Shown: piece by piece, positions 18,240 through 28,555 of the stretch
How positions within the stretch are numbered: the first letter of the stretch is position 1
How the letters are laid out: every line of letters begins with the position of its first letter
Assembly (NCBI RefSeq): GCF_009765985.1
Contig: NZ_LMUM01000015.1
Location: 1-64,000 of the forward strand
DNA: 64,000 bases
Direction of reading: 5' to 3'
DNA from: Acidobacterium sp. S8
GTDB taxonomy: Bacteria; Acidobacteriota; Terriglobia; Terriglobales; Acidobacteriaceae
Notes under the pieces: model-generated
Seen by the model: the letters and a program-made list of their open reading frames with translations, nothing else
Told to the model about the DNA's origin: nothing
The model's database searches: none
Position numbers and translations under genes: made by a program

Positions 18240-21200
18240 ATGAAAAAGACGAGTGGCGGTGCATCAGATGTGGTTGCTGCCGGGCAGCGCCGGCGGACGG
18301 GCACACAGAATGGACACAGCATGCAGACCCAGGAAACGGTCGCAGATCTGAGTGTCATCCTATCAAGCTTGCAGTCTATGCAGGAAGGCGATTTTTCAGT
18401 CCGCCTGCCAGGTTCATGGACAGGATTGCCGGGCAAGATCGCCGACACCTTCAACAATATAGTGGCGGCCAATGAGCAGATGGCTCTGGAGCTGAAGCGC
18501 GTGGGCCAGGCTGTAGGTAAAGAGGGGCGCATCCGCGAGCGAACGCTCCTTCGCGAACCCAAGGGTTCCTGGGGCCAGATGCAAACCTCGATGAATACAC
18601 TTGTCGATGATCTTCTCCGTCCGACCACCGAAATTACTCGAGCGATCGCGGCTGTAGCTGAGGGAGATCTCAGCGAGAAAGTTCGCATGGATGTGGATGG
18701 AAGGCCGCTGGAAGGGGAATTCCTCCGCTCCGCCAATATTGTGAACACCATGATTCAGCAGTTGAGCGTGTTCACATCAGAGGTGACGCGCGTAGCTCGC
18801 GAGGTGGGAACCGAGGGCAAGCTGGGCGGCCAGGCAAACGTGCCGGGTGTAGCAGGTACCTGGAAGGACCTGACAGACTCGGTCAACTCCATGGCTGGAA
18901 ACCTCACAGCGCAGGTCCGCAATATCGCGGAAGTAGCCACCGCCGTAGCGAGCGGTGATTTGTCCCGCAAGATTACGGTCGATGTGCGCGGCGAAATTCT
19001 ACAGCTCAAAGAAGCGATTAACTCGATGGTGGATCAGCTGCGCTCCTTCGCCTCGGAGGTGACGCGCGTAGCTCGCGAAGTGGGAACTGACGGCAAACTT
19101 GGCGGTCAGGCTGTGGTTCCGGGTGTGGCAGGCACGTGGAAAGATCTGACCGACTCGGTCAACGCAATGGCCGGAAACCTCACTGCCCAGGTCCGCAATA
19201 TCGCAGAAGTAACGACGGCCGTGGCTCGCGGCGATTTGTCGCGCAAGATTACCGTAGACGTAAAGGGAGAGATTCTGGAGCTGAAGGAAACCATCAACAC
19301 CATGGTGGATCAGCTCAATGCTTTTGCCGGCGAAGTGACGCGCGTGGCGCGCGAAGTAGGAACCGAAGGCAAGCTGGGCGGCCAGGCGAATGTGCCGGGC
19401 GTGGCCGGTACCTGGAAAGACCTTACCGACAACGTAAACTTTATGGCCAGCAACCTGACTGGCCAGGTCCGTAACATCGCGGAAGTAGCCACCGCCATTG
19501 CCAACGGCAATCTGTCGCGCAAAATCACAGTCGACGTCCGCGGCGAAATTCTCCAATTAAAAGAAACGCTGAATACGATGGTGGACCAGCTGAACCGCTT
19601 TGCCGGCGAAGTGACGCGTGTAGCCCGTGAAGTGGGAACGGAAGGACGTCTTGGCGGCCAGGCAAACGTGCCGGGAGTTGCCGGAACGTGGAAGGATCTC
19701 ACGGATTCGGTGAATTCCATGGCTGGAAACCTCACCGCCCAGGTCCGAAATATTGCAGAAGTAACGACAGCCGTGGCGCGCGGAGACTTGTCCCGCAAGA
19801 TTACGGTTGACGTAAAGGGCGAAATTCTTGAGCTGAAGAACACTATTAACACGATGGTGGATCAGCTGAATGCGTTCGCCAGCGAAGTAACCCGTGTGGC
19901 ACGTGAAGTGGGCACGGAGGGCAAGCTCGCAGGCCAGGCGCAGGTATCAGGCGTTGCTGGCACATGGAAAGACCTCACAGACAATGTGAACTTCATGGCA
20001 GGTAATCTTACCGCGCAGGTCCGCAACATTGCCGAGGTGGCGACAGCTGTAGCCCGCGGCGATTTGTCGCGCAAGATTACGGTGGATGTGCGCGGAGAGA
20101 TCCTCGAGCTGAAGGACACCATTAATACGATGGTGGACCAGCTCCGCTCCTTCGCTTCGGAAGTAACGCGCGTGGCACGCGAGGTCGGCACAGATGGAAA
20201 GCTCGGCGGCCAGGCTGCAGTGCCCGGTGTGGCTGGAACATGGAAGGATTTGACAGACTCGGTCAACTCCATGGCGAGCAACCTGACCAACCAGGTCCGA
20301 AACATTGCGGAAGTAGCGACGGCCATTGCGAATGGGGATCTTTCCAAAAAGATCACTGTAAGCGTCAGCGGCGAAATCTTCCTGCTGAAGGAAACCATCA
20401 ACACGATGGTGGACCAGCTGAATGCATTCGCCGGCGAAGTGACCCGCGTGGCACGCGAAGTCGGCAGCGAAGGACGGCTCGGTGGGCAGGCTCACGTGCC
20501 AGGAGTGGCCGGCACGTGGAAGGATCTTACAGACTCAGTCAACTCCATGGCCGGAAACCTCACGGCGCAGGTGCGAAATATTGCAGAAGTCACGACAGCA
20601 GTGGCTCGCGGTGACCTGTCGCGAAAAATTACGGTCGATGTAAAGGGCGAAATTCTGGAGTTAAAAGACACCATCAATACGATGGTGGACCAGTTGAACG
20701 CCTTCGCAGCCGAAGTGACGCGCGTTGCCCGCGAAGTAGGAACGGAAGGCAAGCTCGGCGGCCAAGCGCAGGTGCCCGGTGTCGCAGGCACCTGGAAGGA
20801 TCTCACCGACAATGTGAACGTCATGGCCAGCAACCTGACTGGCCAGGTGCGCGGAATCGTAAAGGTAGTGACGGCCGTCGCTAACGGTGTTCTCACGCAG
20901 AAGCTCACGGTGAACGCGAAGGGCGAAGTCGCTGCACTGGCGGATACGATCAATAACATGACCGACACGCTGGCGACATTTGCCGACCAGGTAACTACAG
21001 TTGCTCGCGAAGTCGGTGTAGAAGGACGCCTCGGCGGCCAGGCGAACGTGCCCGGAGCCTCTGGTACGTGGAAAGACCTTGTCGATAACGTTAATTTGCT
21101 TGCTGACAACCTCACGAACCAGGTGCGCGCCATCGCGGAGGTTGCGACGGCCGTCACGAAAGGTGATCTCACGCGCTCCATTCAGGTGGAGGCGCGCGGC

Positions 21201-24008
21201 GAAGTCTCGGAGCTGAAAGACAACATCAACACGATGATCAACAACCTCCGTCTCACCACGGAGCGCAACACCGAGCAGGATTGGCTGAAGACCAATCTTG
21301 CCCGCTTTACCAGTATGTTGCAGGGACAGCGCGATCTTACGGCGGTGGGACGCATGCTGCTCTCAGAGCTGGCTCCGCTTGTGAATGCGCAACAGGGACT
21401 GATCTATCAGATGGCTTCGGAAGAATCCAATGCGATGGTTCTGCTCTCGGCGTATGCAAGCACGCCCGATGGCCATCTGCAACACATACAAACAGGGGAC
21501 GGCCTGATCGGCCAGTGCGCGGTCGAGAAACGGCGCATGTTGATTACTGATCTGCCATCGCATACACAACCCATTCGCTCAGGTCTGTTTGAAGCTGTGC
21601 CCAGCAATGTGATTGTGCTTCCAGTGTTGTTTGAAGATCAGGTCAAAGCTGTTATCGAGCTGGCGACGCTCAGCACATTTACTGCCTCGCATCTCGCCTT
21701 TCTTGAACAGCTCACCTCCAGCATCGGCATCGTGCTGAACAGCATTGAAGTAACGATGCAGACGGAAGCCTTGTTGAAACAATCTCAGCAACTCGCTACC
21801 GAACTGCAATCGCAGAAAAAAGAGCTCCAACAGACAAACGAACAGCTTGCGCAAAAGGCGCAGCAGCTAGCCGAACAAAACGTAGAAGTCGAACGCAAGA
21901 ATGAACAGATTGAGCAGGCACGCCGGGCGCTCGAAGAGAAAGCAAAGGAACTGGCTCTCACCTCGAAGTACAAGTCAGAGTTCCTTGCCAATATGTCTCA
22001 CGAACTGCGCACTCCTCTTAACAGTATCCTGGTGCTGGGACAACAGCTCAGCGACAATCCGGATGGCAATCTTTCGCCGAAGCAGACCGAGTTTGCGCGT
22101 ACGATTCATGGAGCTGGGACCGACCTTCTGAACCTGATCAGCGACATTCTCGATCTCTCCAAAATTGAGTCGGGGACGGTTTCGATTGAAGCCGAGGAAG
22201 TTTTCTTTGCCAGCCTGCTCGATATGATTGCCAGGCCCTTCCGGCATGAGGCAGAGAACAGAAAACTTTCGTTCGATCTGCATACCGATCCGTATCTCAG
22301 CCGTAGCCTGGTGACGGATTCAAAGCGTCTGCAGCAGGTGCTAAAGAATCTGCTGTCGAACGCATTCAAGTTCACTGAGCAGGGTGGTGTCCGGCTGTCC
22401 GTATTCCGTGCCGAGAACGGCTGGAGTGAAGGACATCATATTCTAAGCAGCGCCGGTGCAGTTATAGCTTTCCAGGTCAACGACACAGGTATCGGCATTC
22501 CGCAGGAGAAACAGAAGATTATCTTCGAGGCATTCCAACAGGCAGATGCAGGTACGAGCCGCAAGTACGGCGGCACCGGATTAGGATTGGCCATCAGCCG
22601 TGAGCTTACGTCGCTCCTGGGCGGTGAAATTCAATTGAGGAGTATTTCGGGCAAGGGAAGCACATTCACCCTGTACCTGCCACAAGCGTATGTTGCCCCT
22701 GTTAGCGCAGCCGGCGCTTCTGCCACCGAGATACTTCATACCTCCTCGGTAAATGTGCTGCAGCCGCCGGCAGTCATGCAAATGGAGCGGCCCCTGGAGG
22801 AGATTGAAGATGATCGCAATCGGCTTGAGCCTGGAGACGCAGTATTGCTGATTGTGGAAGACGATCCGCATTATGCTCGCATCCTGCGGGATCTTGCGCG
22901 CGACAACGGTTTCAGGGTTCTAGTTGCTTTGCGCGGTGCGGACGCACTGACGCTGGCGCGGGAATTCCTGCCCACCGCTGTATCGCTCGACGTCTTCCTG
23001 CCCGACATGCTGGGCTGGACCGTGCTCAACCATCTCAAGCAGGAGCCCGGCATGCGGCATATTCCGGTGCAGATGCTTACGATCGACGGAGACCGCCATC
23101 ATGGGTTATCGCGCGGCGCATTCTCTTTCGTAAGCAAGCCGACCACTACTGAGGGGCTGACTGCGGCGTTGACGAGAATCAAGGAATTCTCTACTTCGCG
23201 GCGTAAGCGTCTGCTGGTAGTGGAGGACAATCCGGCAGAACAATTGAGCATTCGATCTCTGCTCGACTATGACGACATCGATGTGACCGTTGTATCGACA
23301 GGTCAGGATGCGCTGTCTGCGCTTTCCGAAGAGCGATTCGATTGCGTTGTGCTTGACCTTCGCCTGCCTGACATGACGGGTCTCGATCTTCTGGAACAAT
23401 TGCGGGACACACCCTCGCTGAACGAGGTTCCGGTGGTGGTATTTACCGGCAAGGAACTCTCGTCGGAAGAGGACGCCAAATTGCATAAGCTTGCGCGTAG
23501 CGTCGTGATCAAAGGTGTTGAGTCTCCGGAACGCCTGCTCGACGAAACCGCTCTGTTCCTGCATCGAATTGTGAGCGATCTGCCTCCGGAGAAGCAACGA
23601 TTGCTCGACCGTTTGCATCGATCTGATGATGCACTTCTAGAAAAGAAAGTTCTGGTCATCGATGACGATGTGCGCAATATTTTTGCCCTGAGCAGCGTAT
23701 TGGAAAGGCGGGGCATGGCCGTTCTCGCCGCCAGCACCGGTCGCGAGGCGATTGAGACTCTGGAGTCCACTCCCGATATCGCGATCGCGCTGATGGACAT
23801 TATGATGCCGGAGATGGATGGATACGAGACGATGCGGGTGATCCGCCAGAACCCTGCTTTACGTCGCCTGCCAATCATTGCGCTGACGGCGAAGGCGATG
23901 AAGGGTGACCGTGAAAAGTGCCTGGAGGCCGGGGCTTCAGAATATCTCGCGAAACCGGTGAATACTGATCAACTACTGGCTGTTTTGCGTATGTGGCTCC
24001 ACAGGTAG
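18240..24008 (+). CDS. Soluble poly-HAMP hybrid histidine kinase with GAF and three receiver domains
   Basis: 1922 aa without a transmembrane segment. Residues about 30-1010 are tandem HAMP domains: two divergent units, then nine 92-residue units (core [18 protein letters not shown], then [10 protein letters not shown]). A GAF domain (about 1013-1170) and a Gln/Glu-rich coiled coil (about 1175-1245) follow. HisKA has the phospho-acceptor His at about 1254 ([13 protein letters not shown]). HATPase shows N-box ([12 protein letters not shown]), DTGIGIP and [10 protein letters not shown]. Three REC domains have acceptor Asp at about 1584, 1706 and 1853. The layout resembles the group III (Nik1/Os-1) osmosensing kinases of fungi and their bacterial relatives. 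Signal input probably comes through HAMP-stack conformation and the GAF ligand. It heads an operon with two further signalling genes. GGGGAGTGG supports this start. Confidence 0.93.
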   Translation: MKKTSGGASDVVAAGQRRRTGTQNGHSMQTQETVADLSVILSSLQSMQEGDFSVRLPGSWTGLPGKIADTFNNIVAANEQMALELKRVGQAVGKEGRIRERTLLREPKGSWGQMQTSMNTLVDDLLRPTTEITRAIAAVAEGDLSEKVRMDVDGRPLEGEFLRSANIVNTMIQQLSVFTSEVTRVAREVGTEGKLGGQANVPGVAGTWKDLTDSVNSMAGNLTAQVRNIAEVATAVASGDLSRKITVDVRGEILQLKEAINSMVDQLRSFASEVTRVAREVGTDGKLGGQAVVPGVAGTWKDLTDSVNAMAGNLTAQVRNIAEVTTAVARGDLSRKITVDVKGEILELKETINTMVDQLNAFAGEVTRVAREVGTEGKLGGQANVPGVAGTWKDLTDNVNFMASNLTGQVRNIAEVATAIANGNLSRKITVDVRGEILQLKETLNTMVDQLNRFAGEVTRVAREVGTEGRLGGQANVPGVAGTWKDLTDSVNSMAGNLTAQVRNIAEVTTAVARGDLSRKITVDVKGEILELKNTINTMVDQLNAFASEVTRVAREVGTEGKLAGQAQVSGVAGTWKDLTDNVNFMAGNLTAQVRNIAEVATAVARGDLSRKITVDVRGEILELKDTINTMVDQLRSFASEVTRVAREVGTDGKLGGQAAVPGVAGTWKDLTDSVNSMASNLTNQVRNIAEVATAIANGDLSKKITVSVSGEIFLLKETINTMVDQLNAFAGEVTRVAREVGSEGRLGGQAHVPGVAGTWKDLTDSVNSMAGNLTAQVRNIAEVTTAVARGDLSRKITVDVKGEILELKDTINTMVDQLNAFAAEVTRVAREVGTEGKLGGQAQVPGVAGTWKDLTDNVNVMASNLTGQVRGIVKVVTAVANGVLTQKLTVNAKGEVAALADTINNMTDTLATFADQVTTVAREVGVEGRLGGQANVPGASGTWKDLVDNVNLLADNLTNQVRAIAEVATAVTKGDLTRSIQVEARGEVSELKDNINTMINNLRLTTERNTEQDWLKTNLARFTSMLQGQRDLTAVGRMLLSELAPLVNAQQGLIYQMASEESNAMVLLSAYASTPDGHLQHIQTGDGLIGQCAVEKRRMLITDLPSHTQPIRSGLFEAVPSNVIVLPVLFEDQVKAVIELATLSTFTASHLAFLEQLTSSIGIVLNSIEVTMQTEALLKQSQQLATELQSQKKELQQTNEQLAQKAQQLAEQNVEVERKNEQIEQARRALEEKAKELALTSKYKSEFLANMSHELRTPLNSILVLGQQLSDNPDGNLSPKQTEFARTIHGAGTDLLNLISDILDLSKIESGTVSIEAEEVFFASLLDMIARPFRHEAENRKLSFDLHTDPYLSRSLVTDSKRLQQVLKNLLSNAFKFTEQGGVRLSVFRAENGWSEGHHILSSAGAVIAFQVNDTGIGIPQEKQKIIFEAFQQADAGTSRKYGGTGLGLAISRELTSLLGGEIQLRSISGKGSTFTLYLPQAYVAPVSAAGASATEILHTSSVNVLQPPAVMQMERPLEEIEDDRNRLEPGDAVLLIVEDDPHYARILRDLARDNGFRVLVALRGADALTLAREFLPTAVSLDVFLPDMLGWTVLNHLKQEPGMRHIPVQMLTIDGDRHHGLSRGAFSFVSKPTTTEGLTAALTRIKEFSTSRRKRLLVVEDNPAEQLSIRSLLDYDDIDVTVVSTGQDALSALSEERFDCVVLDLRLPDMTGLDLLEQLRDTPSLNEVPVVVFTGKELSSEEDAKLHKLARSVVIKGVESPERLLDETALFLHRIVSDLPPEKQRLLDRLHRSDDALLEKKVLVIDDDVRNIFALSSVLERRGMAVLAASTGREAIETLESTPDIAIALMDIMMPEMDGYETMRVIRQNPALRRLPIIALTAKAMKGDREKCLEAGASEYLAKPVNTDQLLAVLRMWLHR
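18780..21263 (+). repeat. Nine tandem 276-bp HAMP-coding repeats
   Basis: Units begin at 18780, 19056, 19332, 19608, 19884, 20160, 20436, 20712 and 20988, exactly 276 bp apart, with no indels between them. Protein identity between the first eight is very high. The ninth ([20 protein letters not shown]) is more divergent. Alternate units differ consistently: the [13 protein letters not shown] and [13 protein letters not shown] versions tend to interleave, as do E-V-A-T-A and E-V-T-T-A-V-A-R-G, so duplication may have gone in pairs. Such an array is prone to unequal recombination and copy-number change. Confidence 0.92.
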
Positions 24009-24023
24009 GAAGCACACTTTATT

Positions 24024-25652
24024 ATGATGTCGATGAACCCTATTGGTGGACGGTGGAAGTCACCCATGGAACCTGCGAAATCTAATGGCTCGGAAGACAC
24101 GAACGACCGGGTCAACATTCTCCTTGTTGATGACCAGCCTGCGAAATTGTTAAGTTACGAGGCTATCCTCGGCGATCTGGACGCAAATCTCATCAAGGCT
24201 TCTTCCGGTACGGAAGCGCTCGAACATCTTCTGAAGCACGACATTGCCGTCGTACTGGCCGATGTGAGCATGCCGGGAATCGACGGCTTTCAGCTTGCCG
24301 ACATGATCCGCGAACATCCGCGTTTCCAAAAGACGGCCATCCTGTTTATTTCGGCGATCCATCTCTCCGATATCGACCGCATTAAAGGCTATCAGCGCGG
24401 CGCCGTGGACTATCTTTCCGTGCCCATCGTGCCCGAAGTATTACGCGCAAAAGTAGGTGTCTTTGCGGAACTGCATCGAAGCCGCCGTGCTCTTGAAGCT
24501 CTGAATCGGAACCTCGAACAGCGTGTAACCGATCGAACGGAAGAGCTGCGGGAACGGGCGGATCTGCTTGACTTGGCATCCGAAGCAATCATGGTGCGGG
24601 ATATGAATGGCGTGGTTCTGTTCTGGAATTCCGGGGCAGAGACCCTCTATGGCTGGACCCGCGAGGACGTGATCGGACAGGATCTTCACACGATTTTGTC
24701 CACCCGCTTTCCTGTTCCAGTGAGCGACATTGAATCGTCACTCTTAAAGACCGGACGATGGGAGGGAAACCTTGTTCAATTCACTCGCGACGGCAGAGAA
24801 GTAACAGTAGCGTGCCGCAAGGCTCTCAGGAATGAGAGAGCAGGAGCGCCGGGAGTCATCCTGGAGATCAGCCGCGATATGACCGAGAGATTGCGCGCCG
24901 AAGATGCGCTGCGAAACGCAGAGAAACTAGCTGCGATGGGCAGGGTAGCGGGCATCATCGCGCACGAAATCAATAACCCCCTGGAAGCGATTCTCAATAT
25001 ATTCCATCTGCTGCGTGGCCACGTAGCGCTGAATGAAGAAGCGGCTGACTATACCCGTCTGGCAGAACAGGAACTGCTACGCGTAGTACATATTGTGAAG
25101 CACACGTTGAGCTTTTATCGCGAGTCTCAGCAGCCCGTTGCGGTTTCTATTACGGAGGTGCTCGACAATATCCTCGAACTGCAATCCAGGACCTTGCATC
25201 TCCAGGGGATTTCCATAGAGAGGCGTTTTCTTACGGATGCCACCATTCAGGGATTCCCCGGTGAACTGAGACAGGTCTTTATGAACCTCATCGTGAACGC
25301 CACACACGCTATGCCTGATGGCGGACGGTTGCGCATTACAGTCCGCAGACGTGTGGATCCGAAGACTCATCTCCGCGGAATGGCTGTTTCTGTCTGCGAT
25401 ACCGGCACCGGAATAAAACGCGAACACATCCGGCAATTATTTGAGCCCTTTTTCAGTACCAAGTCGGCGAAGGGCACAGGCCTTGGCTTATGGGTCAGCA
25501 AGGGAATTGTTCAGAAATACGATGGCGCGATCGAATGCCGTAGCATATCCTACCGAGATGGAAACGCCACGTGCTTCCGCGTTGTATTCCCCAGACATAT
25601 TTCCATGCGGCAGATACACTCGGATGCGGCCTATAGCGCTCAGGAAAGCTAA
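24024..25652 (+). CDS. REC-PAS-histidine kinase (hybrid sensor)
   Basis: 542 aa, no membrane segment. An N-terminal receiver (VNILLVDDQPAKLLSYEAIL, acceptor Asp in L-A-D-V-S-M-P-G-I-D-G, about residues 30-150) is followed by a short coiled coil and a PAS domain (LDLASEAIMVRDMNGVVLFW, G-A-E-T-L-Y-G-W, about 180-290). Then come HisKA with the His in IIAHEINNPLEAIL (about residue 315) and a HATPase (L-I-V-N-A-T-H-A-M-P-D-G-G, VCDTGTGIKREH, K-G-T-G-L-G-L-W). The kinase core is the NtrB/HupT-like H-E-I-N-N-P class. It begins 15 nt after the poly-HAMP kinase, so phosphotransfer from that protein to this REC, or a shared output, is plausible. No DNA-binding output domain is present in the operon. 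Confidence 0.92.
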   Translation: MMSMNPIGGRWKSPMEPAKSNGSEDTNDRVNILLVDDQPAKLLSYEAILGDLDANLIKASSGTEALEHLLKHDIAVVLADVSMPGIDGFQLADMIREHPRFQKTAILFISAIHLSDIDRIKGYQRGAVDYLSVPIVPEVLRAKVGVFAELHRSRRALEALNRNLEQRVTDRTEELRERADLLDLASEAIMVRDMNGVVLFWNSGAETLYGWTREDVIGQDLHTILSTRFPVPVSDIESSLLKTGRWEGNLVQFTRDGREVTVACRKALRNERAGAPGVILEISRDMTERLRAEDALRNAEKLAAMGRVAGIIAHEINNPLEAILNIFHLLRGHVALNEEAADYTRLAEQELLRVVHIVKHTLSFYRESQQPVAVSITEVLDNILELQSRTLHLQGISIERRFLTDATIQGFPGELRQVFMNLIVNATHAMPDGGRLRITVRRRVDPKTHLRGMAVSVCDTGTGIKREHIRQLFEPFFSTKSAKGTGLGLWVSKGIVQKYDGAIECRSISYRDGNATCFRVVFPRHISMRQIHSDAAYSAQES

Positions 25653-25669
25653 GGCCGATAGAAGTTGAT

Positions 25670-26053
25670 ATGAGCGAACGAAAGTTTGTGATTTTGTGCG
25701 TGGACGATGAGCCGGTTTCACTCCTGGTACGGTCGCGAGTGCTGGAAAAGGCCGGGCATGAGGTGATCACCGCAAGTTCCGGATCCGATGCGCTCAAGAC
25801 TCTCCGATCAACCCCTGTAGATCTGGTTCTCACTGATCTGCTTATGCCGACTATGACCGGGATTGAACTTACACGTAACATCAAAAAAGAGCATCCCAGC
25901 CTTCCCGTTGTTATGTTTTCAGGGGTAAATGAACTTCCACAGGAAGAATTCCACGCCGATCTTTTTCTGAGCAAACTTGAAGGACCACAGATCCTCTGCG
26001 AAAAAATTGCCGAGGTTCTACATCGATCCGAGTATGCCAGGAACCATCCCTAA
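25670..26053 (+). CDS. Single-domain response regulator (CheY-like)
   Basis: 127 aa, one receiver domain only: acidic pocket V-D-D-E at about residues 11-14, acceptor Asp in DLVLTDLLMPTMTGIEL (about residue 58), Thr/Ser position V-M-F-S-G (about 85) and Lys in L-S-K-L (about 107). Stand-alone receivers act as phosphate shuttles or by protein binding. It lies 17 nt after the second kinase and is the third gene of the signalling operon. Confidence 0.9.
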   Translation: MSERKFVILCVDDEPVSLLVRSRVLEKAGHEVITASSGSDALKTLRSTPVDLVLTDLLMPTMTGIELTRNIKKEHPSLPVVMFSGVNELPQEEFHADLFLSKLEGPQILCEKIAEVLHRSEYARNHP

Positions 26054-26188
26054 CCAACCAATCGCCTATAAGAAATATTGCTGTATTCTGCCTCAAGTCT
26101 GTTCTTCTCAAGCCTCTCCTTAGGTCTTTTTATGCATCAAACAATGCGTCAAGCCTGTTTTGATTCAGCAAGAGGAGATAAGAACGAC

Positions 26189-27229
26189 ATGCAATCCAAA
26201 TACCGGCGTCGCAGTGTGCCACACACATTGCTACTTGCCTTTGCCGGTGCATTGCTTACTGCCGCCGCTGCACACGGTGATACCTGTACTACTCAATCAC
26301 AAATTCCTGTAGCGCAGAGAGAAACCATCGCAGGCGCCGCTCGAACCATCGTCAATGAAGCACAGGGCGGAGATATCCAGGGTATTCGCGCAAAGACCAT
26401 GCCCACGGTCGCAGCCGACTTTACCGGTATCGCCAACTCCATTGAGGCGCTGAAACCGGCGTTGCAAAGTGCCACCATCACGGTAAATACGCTTTACCTG
26501 CTGGATGCTCAGAGCGCAGCAGGTGCGCAGGGAAATACTTTTTATTGCAGTCCGCCGGCGTCGACCATGACCGTGGTACTCAATTTTTCTGCTCTGCCCT
26601 CAGGAAAATATGCTATCGCGATCCTGCATGCTACCGGCGTAGCGAAGCCGCAACAGGTTGCTCTGGTGCTTTCGCAGGGTGATGGCGGCCAGTGGCAGCT
26701 TGCAGGATTTTTCAGCAAGCCGATGCTGGAGTCCGGCCATGACGGAATCTGGTACTGGACGCAGGCTCGCCAATTCGCCGCGAAAAAGATGGATCTGGAT
26801 GCCTGGTATTACTACCAGACGGCCGCTGGTCTTCTACAGCCTGCGGATTTCCTTTCGAGCCCGAATCTGGACAAATTGAGGCGGGAAGCCGATCAGGTAC
26901 ATCCCGGCGATTTACCCGAAGGGAAGTCGATGACATTGGCTTCGGGCGGTAATTCGTTCGAAGTGACGGGAATCTACATGAGCAGCGAGTTGGGTAGTTT
27001 TGATCTTGCGGTTCACTACACTCCGACCGCTGCGCAAGCTGCTCAGTTACGTGATCCTGTTGCAGCCAGGCAGCAGGCAGTGGACCTGATGAAGGCTATA
27101 CTTGCTGTCCATCCCGAATTGCGCGAAGCCTTCCACGGTATCTGGGTGCATGCGGATTCAGGGAATGCTTCGATTTTTGCCCTTGAATTATCTATGGACC
27201 AGATCACGGGTTCGCATCCGACCGCTTAA
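26189..27229 (+). CDS. Secreted protein of unknown function
   Basis: 346 aa from the ATG at 26189, which has AGAGGAG in front of it and yields a good signal peptide (LLLAFAGALLTAAAAHGDT). The open frame extends upstream to 26078, but without a ribosome site. The mature part has an alpha-helical N-terminal segment (E-T-I-A-G-A-A-R-T-I-V-N-E-A-Q-G-G-D), a beta-rich middle (TMTVVLNFSALPSGKYAIAI) and a helical repeat-like stretch (F-A-A-K-K-M-D-L-D-A-W-Y-Y-Y-Q-T-A-A-G-L-L-Q) that resembles a TPR unit. I do not recognise the family. It follows the signalling operon and ends at a shared terminator. Confidence 0.7.
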   Translation: MQSKYRRRSVPHTLLLAFAGALLTAAAAHGDTCTTQSQIPVAQRETIAGAARTIVNEAQGGDIQGIRAKTMPTVAADFTGIANSIEALKPALQSATITVNTLYLLDAQSAAGAQGNTFYCSPPASTMTVVLNFSALPSGKYAIAILHATGVAKPQQVALVLSQGDGGQWQLAGFFSKPMLESGHDGIWYWTQARQFAAKKMDLDAWYYYQTAAGLLQPADFLSSPNLDKLRREADQVHPGDLPEGKSMTLASGGNSFEVTGIYMSSELGSFDLAVHYTPTAAQAAQLRDPVAARQQAVDLMKAILAVHPELREAFHGIWVHADSGNASIFALELSMDQITGSHPTA

Positions 27230-27278
27230 GTGGACGACTCTGCGTTCGGTAAGTTGGGAAAGAAAAACGAAGTAAAAC

Positions 27279-27322
27279 AAATGGCGGGTAAGACAGGATA
27301 ATTCCTGTCTTACTCGCCATTT
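27279..27322. terminator. Strong bidirectional terminator between convergent genes
   Basis: Two 20-nt arms (27279-27298 and 27303-27322) with a TAAT loop pair at 19 positions as Watson-Crick, plus one G-T wobble. A-rich sequence lies on one side and T-rich on the other, suitable for both directions. It sits between the plus-strand stop at 27229 and the minus-strand stop at 27323, which directly abuts the stem. Confidence 0.9.
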
Positions 27323-28015
27323 CTAGCTTGCTTTTGCCCGGGAATAATCAAGAGGCAGATGTGCGAGAGCATGACCAAGAATCTGACGCTGCACATCGGG
27401 AATAGGCATAGGATCTATCACGGTGATGCTGCCTGCCAGCCTGCATAGATCCAGATACGATTCACGGCAGGTAATGAGGAAGTCAAGCGGGTATTCAGGC
27501 TTGCGAGCCCGCGCCTGGACAGGATCGGCGTCAAGAAAATATCCGACGTCCGGCTTCGGGACGAAGCTCAGAATGAACTTGGCGTACGCTCGGGAGATTG
27601 GATTACCGAGTTTCAGGTTCGCCAGCTCGTCATAGGCGTACCGATCGAAGACGACAAAGTCCGCACCTGAGCTGAGTGACTTTTTTACGACATGCCGCAA
27701 TGAAACGGCATCGACAAAGTAGAGGAAATATCTCACCAGCGTCATCGGTGCTGATTGTACGTTCTTATCTCTGCGGTTCACCGGAGCATCAGGTCTGCCG
27801 ACACCTTTTTCACCCTTGAATAAAGTATGGCCGGTGGTTTCGCGTACGCCTTTCAATCTCGCAACTTCATCCCAGAAGGGAATGACCCGAACCTTGAGCC
27901 CGGCATCTCTCAAGTACTCACAGAGCACCTCTATCTGAGTACTCTTGCCAGCGCCATCAATTCCGGAAAACGACACGAACCTGGCCTGCAATTTGCTTTT
28001 TTTCCTATTCGTCAT
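27323..28015 (-). CDS. Thymidylate-kinase-like P-loop kinase
   Basis: 230 aa. Walker A FSGIDGAGKSTQIEVLCEYL lies at about residues 14-33, the D-R-Y motif in FVVFDRYAYDELANL at about 122-136, and a lid-like Arg-rich stretch (A-R-A-R-K-P-E-Y-P) at about 170. The overall layout is thymidylate kinase, but the R-R-D-K-N-V-Q-S-A-P insert and the glycan context differ from housekeeping Tmk. Similar P-loop proteins occur in polysaccharide loci, where the substrate is unknown. AGGAG just before the ATG overlaps the stop of the upstream gene, so translation is coupled. It is the last gene of a four-gene minus-strand operon. Confidence 0.75.
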   Translation of the reverse strand: MTNRKKSKLQARFVSFSGIDGAGKSTQIEVLCEYLRDAGLKVRVIPFWDEVARLKGVRETTGHTLFKGEKGVGRPDAPVNRRDKNVQSAPMTLVRYFLYFVDAVSLRHVVKKSLSSGADFVVFDRYAYDELANLKLGNPISRAYAKFILSFVPKPDVGYFLDADPVQARARKPEYPLDFLITCRESYLDLCRLAGSITVIDPMPIPDVQRQILGHALAHLPLDYSRAKAS

Positions 28016-28022
28016 CTTTCTC

Positions 28023-28496
28023 CTAGTGAGGTTCGCTGGGACTTGCTTTTGAAAGTGCGACTACTGTTCCTACAGCGATACATGCACCGATAACGATTCC
28101 AGTCTTGATCAAAATGGACCGGGTCCGTTTCTGCTTCGCCGGAGCGATTGCTGCGCCAGCCGGACGCGAGGCTGCCACGCCTGTTGTCTTTTCATAAGGC
28201 GCTGCCGCCGTTCCAACAGGAGCAGGGTTGTTCTGCTGTTGCGCATCCGGGCTTTGGCCAGTCGGGCTGCTCTGTGTTGTAGCCGGACTGGTCGATTGCG
28301 ACTGGGGTGCGTCTATGCTTGATTTTGTCGCTCCGCTATCAGTAGATTGCAGTTTGACAGGAGCCGTGGATGGATCCGTTTGTTGAACAGATGACTGCAG
28401 CGGCAATGCGGCAGCCGTACGAGCAAGGGGCAGAGTCAAAAATAATACAAGGCAACCGGCAGTCTGCCGCCGTAGCCAATTACTAGCGTTCTTCAT
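28023..28496 (-). CDS. Small secreted or membrane-anchored Pro/Ser/Thr/Gln-rich protein
   Basis: 157 aa from the ATG at 28496, which has GAGGAAATC before it (an ATG at 28520 is in frame but unsupported). An N-terminal signal (W-L-R-R-Q-T-A-G-C-L-V-L-F-L-T-L-P-L-A) is followed by a low-complexity linker of about 80 residues rich in S, T, P, Q and A. A C-terminal basic patch (K-Q-K-R-T-R-S) leads into one TM helix (ILIKTGIVIGACIAVGTVVA). The topology suggests an envelope anchor or spacer, with no enzyme domain. It lies between the STAS and thymidylate-kinase-like genes. Confidence 0.65.
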   Translation of the reverse strand: MKNASNWLRRQTAGCLVLFLTLPLARTAAALPLQSSVQQTDPSTAPVKLQSTDSGATKSSIDAPQSQSTSPATTQSSPTGQSPDAQQQNNPAPVGTAAAPYEKTTGVAASRPAGAAIAPAKQKRTRSILIKTGIVIGACIAVGTVVALSKASPSEPH

Positions 28497-28555
28497 GATT
28501 TCCTCGAAATGCATCGTCACAAATTGGTATCAAAGTGACTGCATCAAACTGTCGT

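Noticed and set aside
19310-21181. Several 180-229-aa minus-strand frames within the HAMP array
   Set aside because: They recur with the 276-bp repeat as antisense shadows of the same unit and have no ribosome sites.
18780-21263. CRISPR array
   Set aside because: The regular 276-bp period is coding HAMP repeats, not short repeats with spacers. No CRISPR array or cas gene was seen in the window.
27323-28015. Housekeeping thymidylate kinase (tmk)
   Set aside because: The P-loop and D-R-Y motif fit, but the operon context and divergent lid argue against the essential gene, so no symbol was given.
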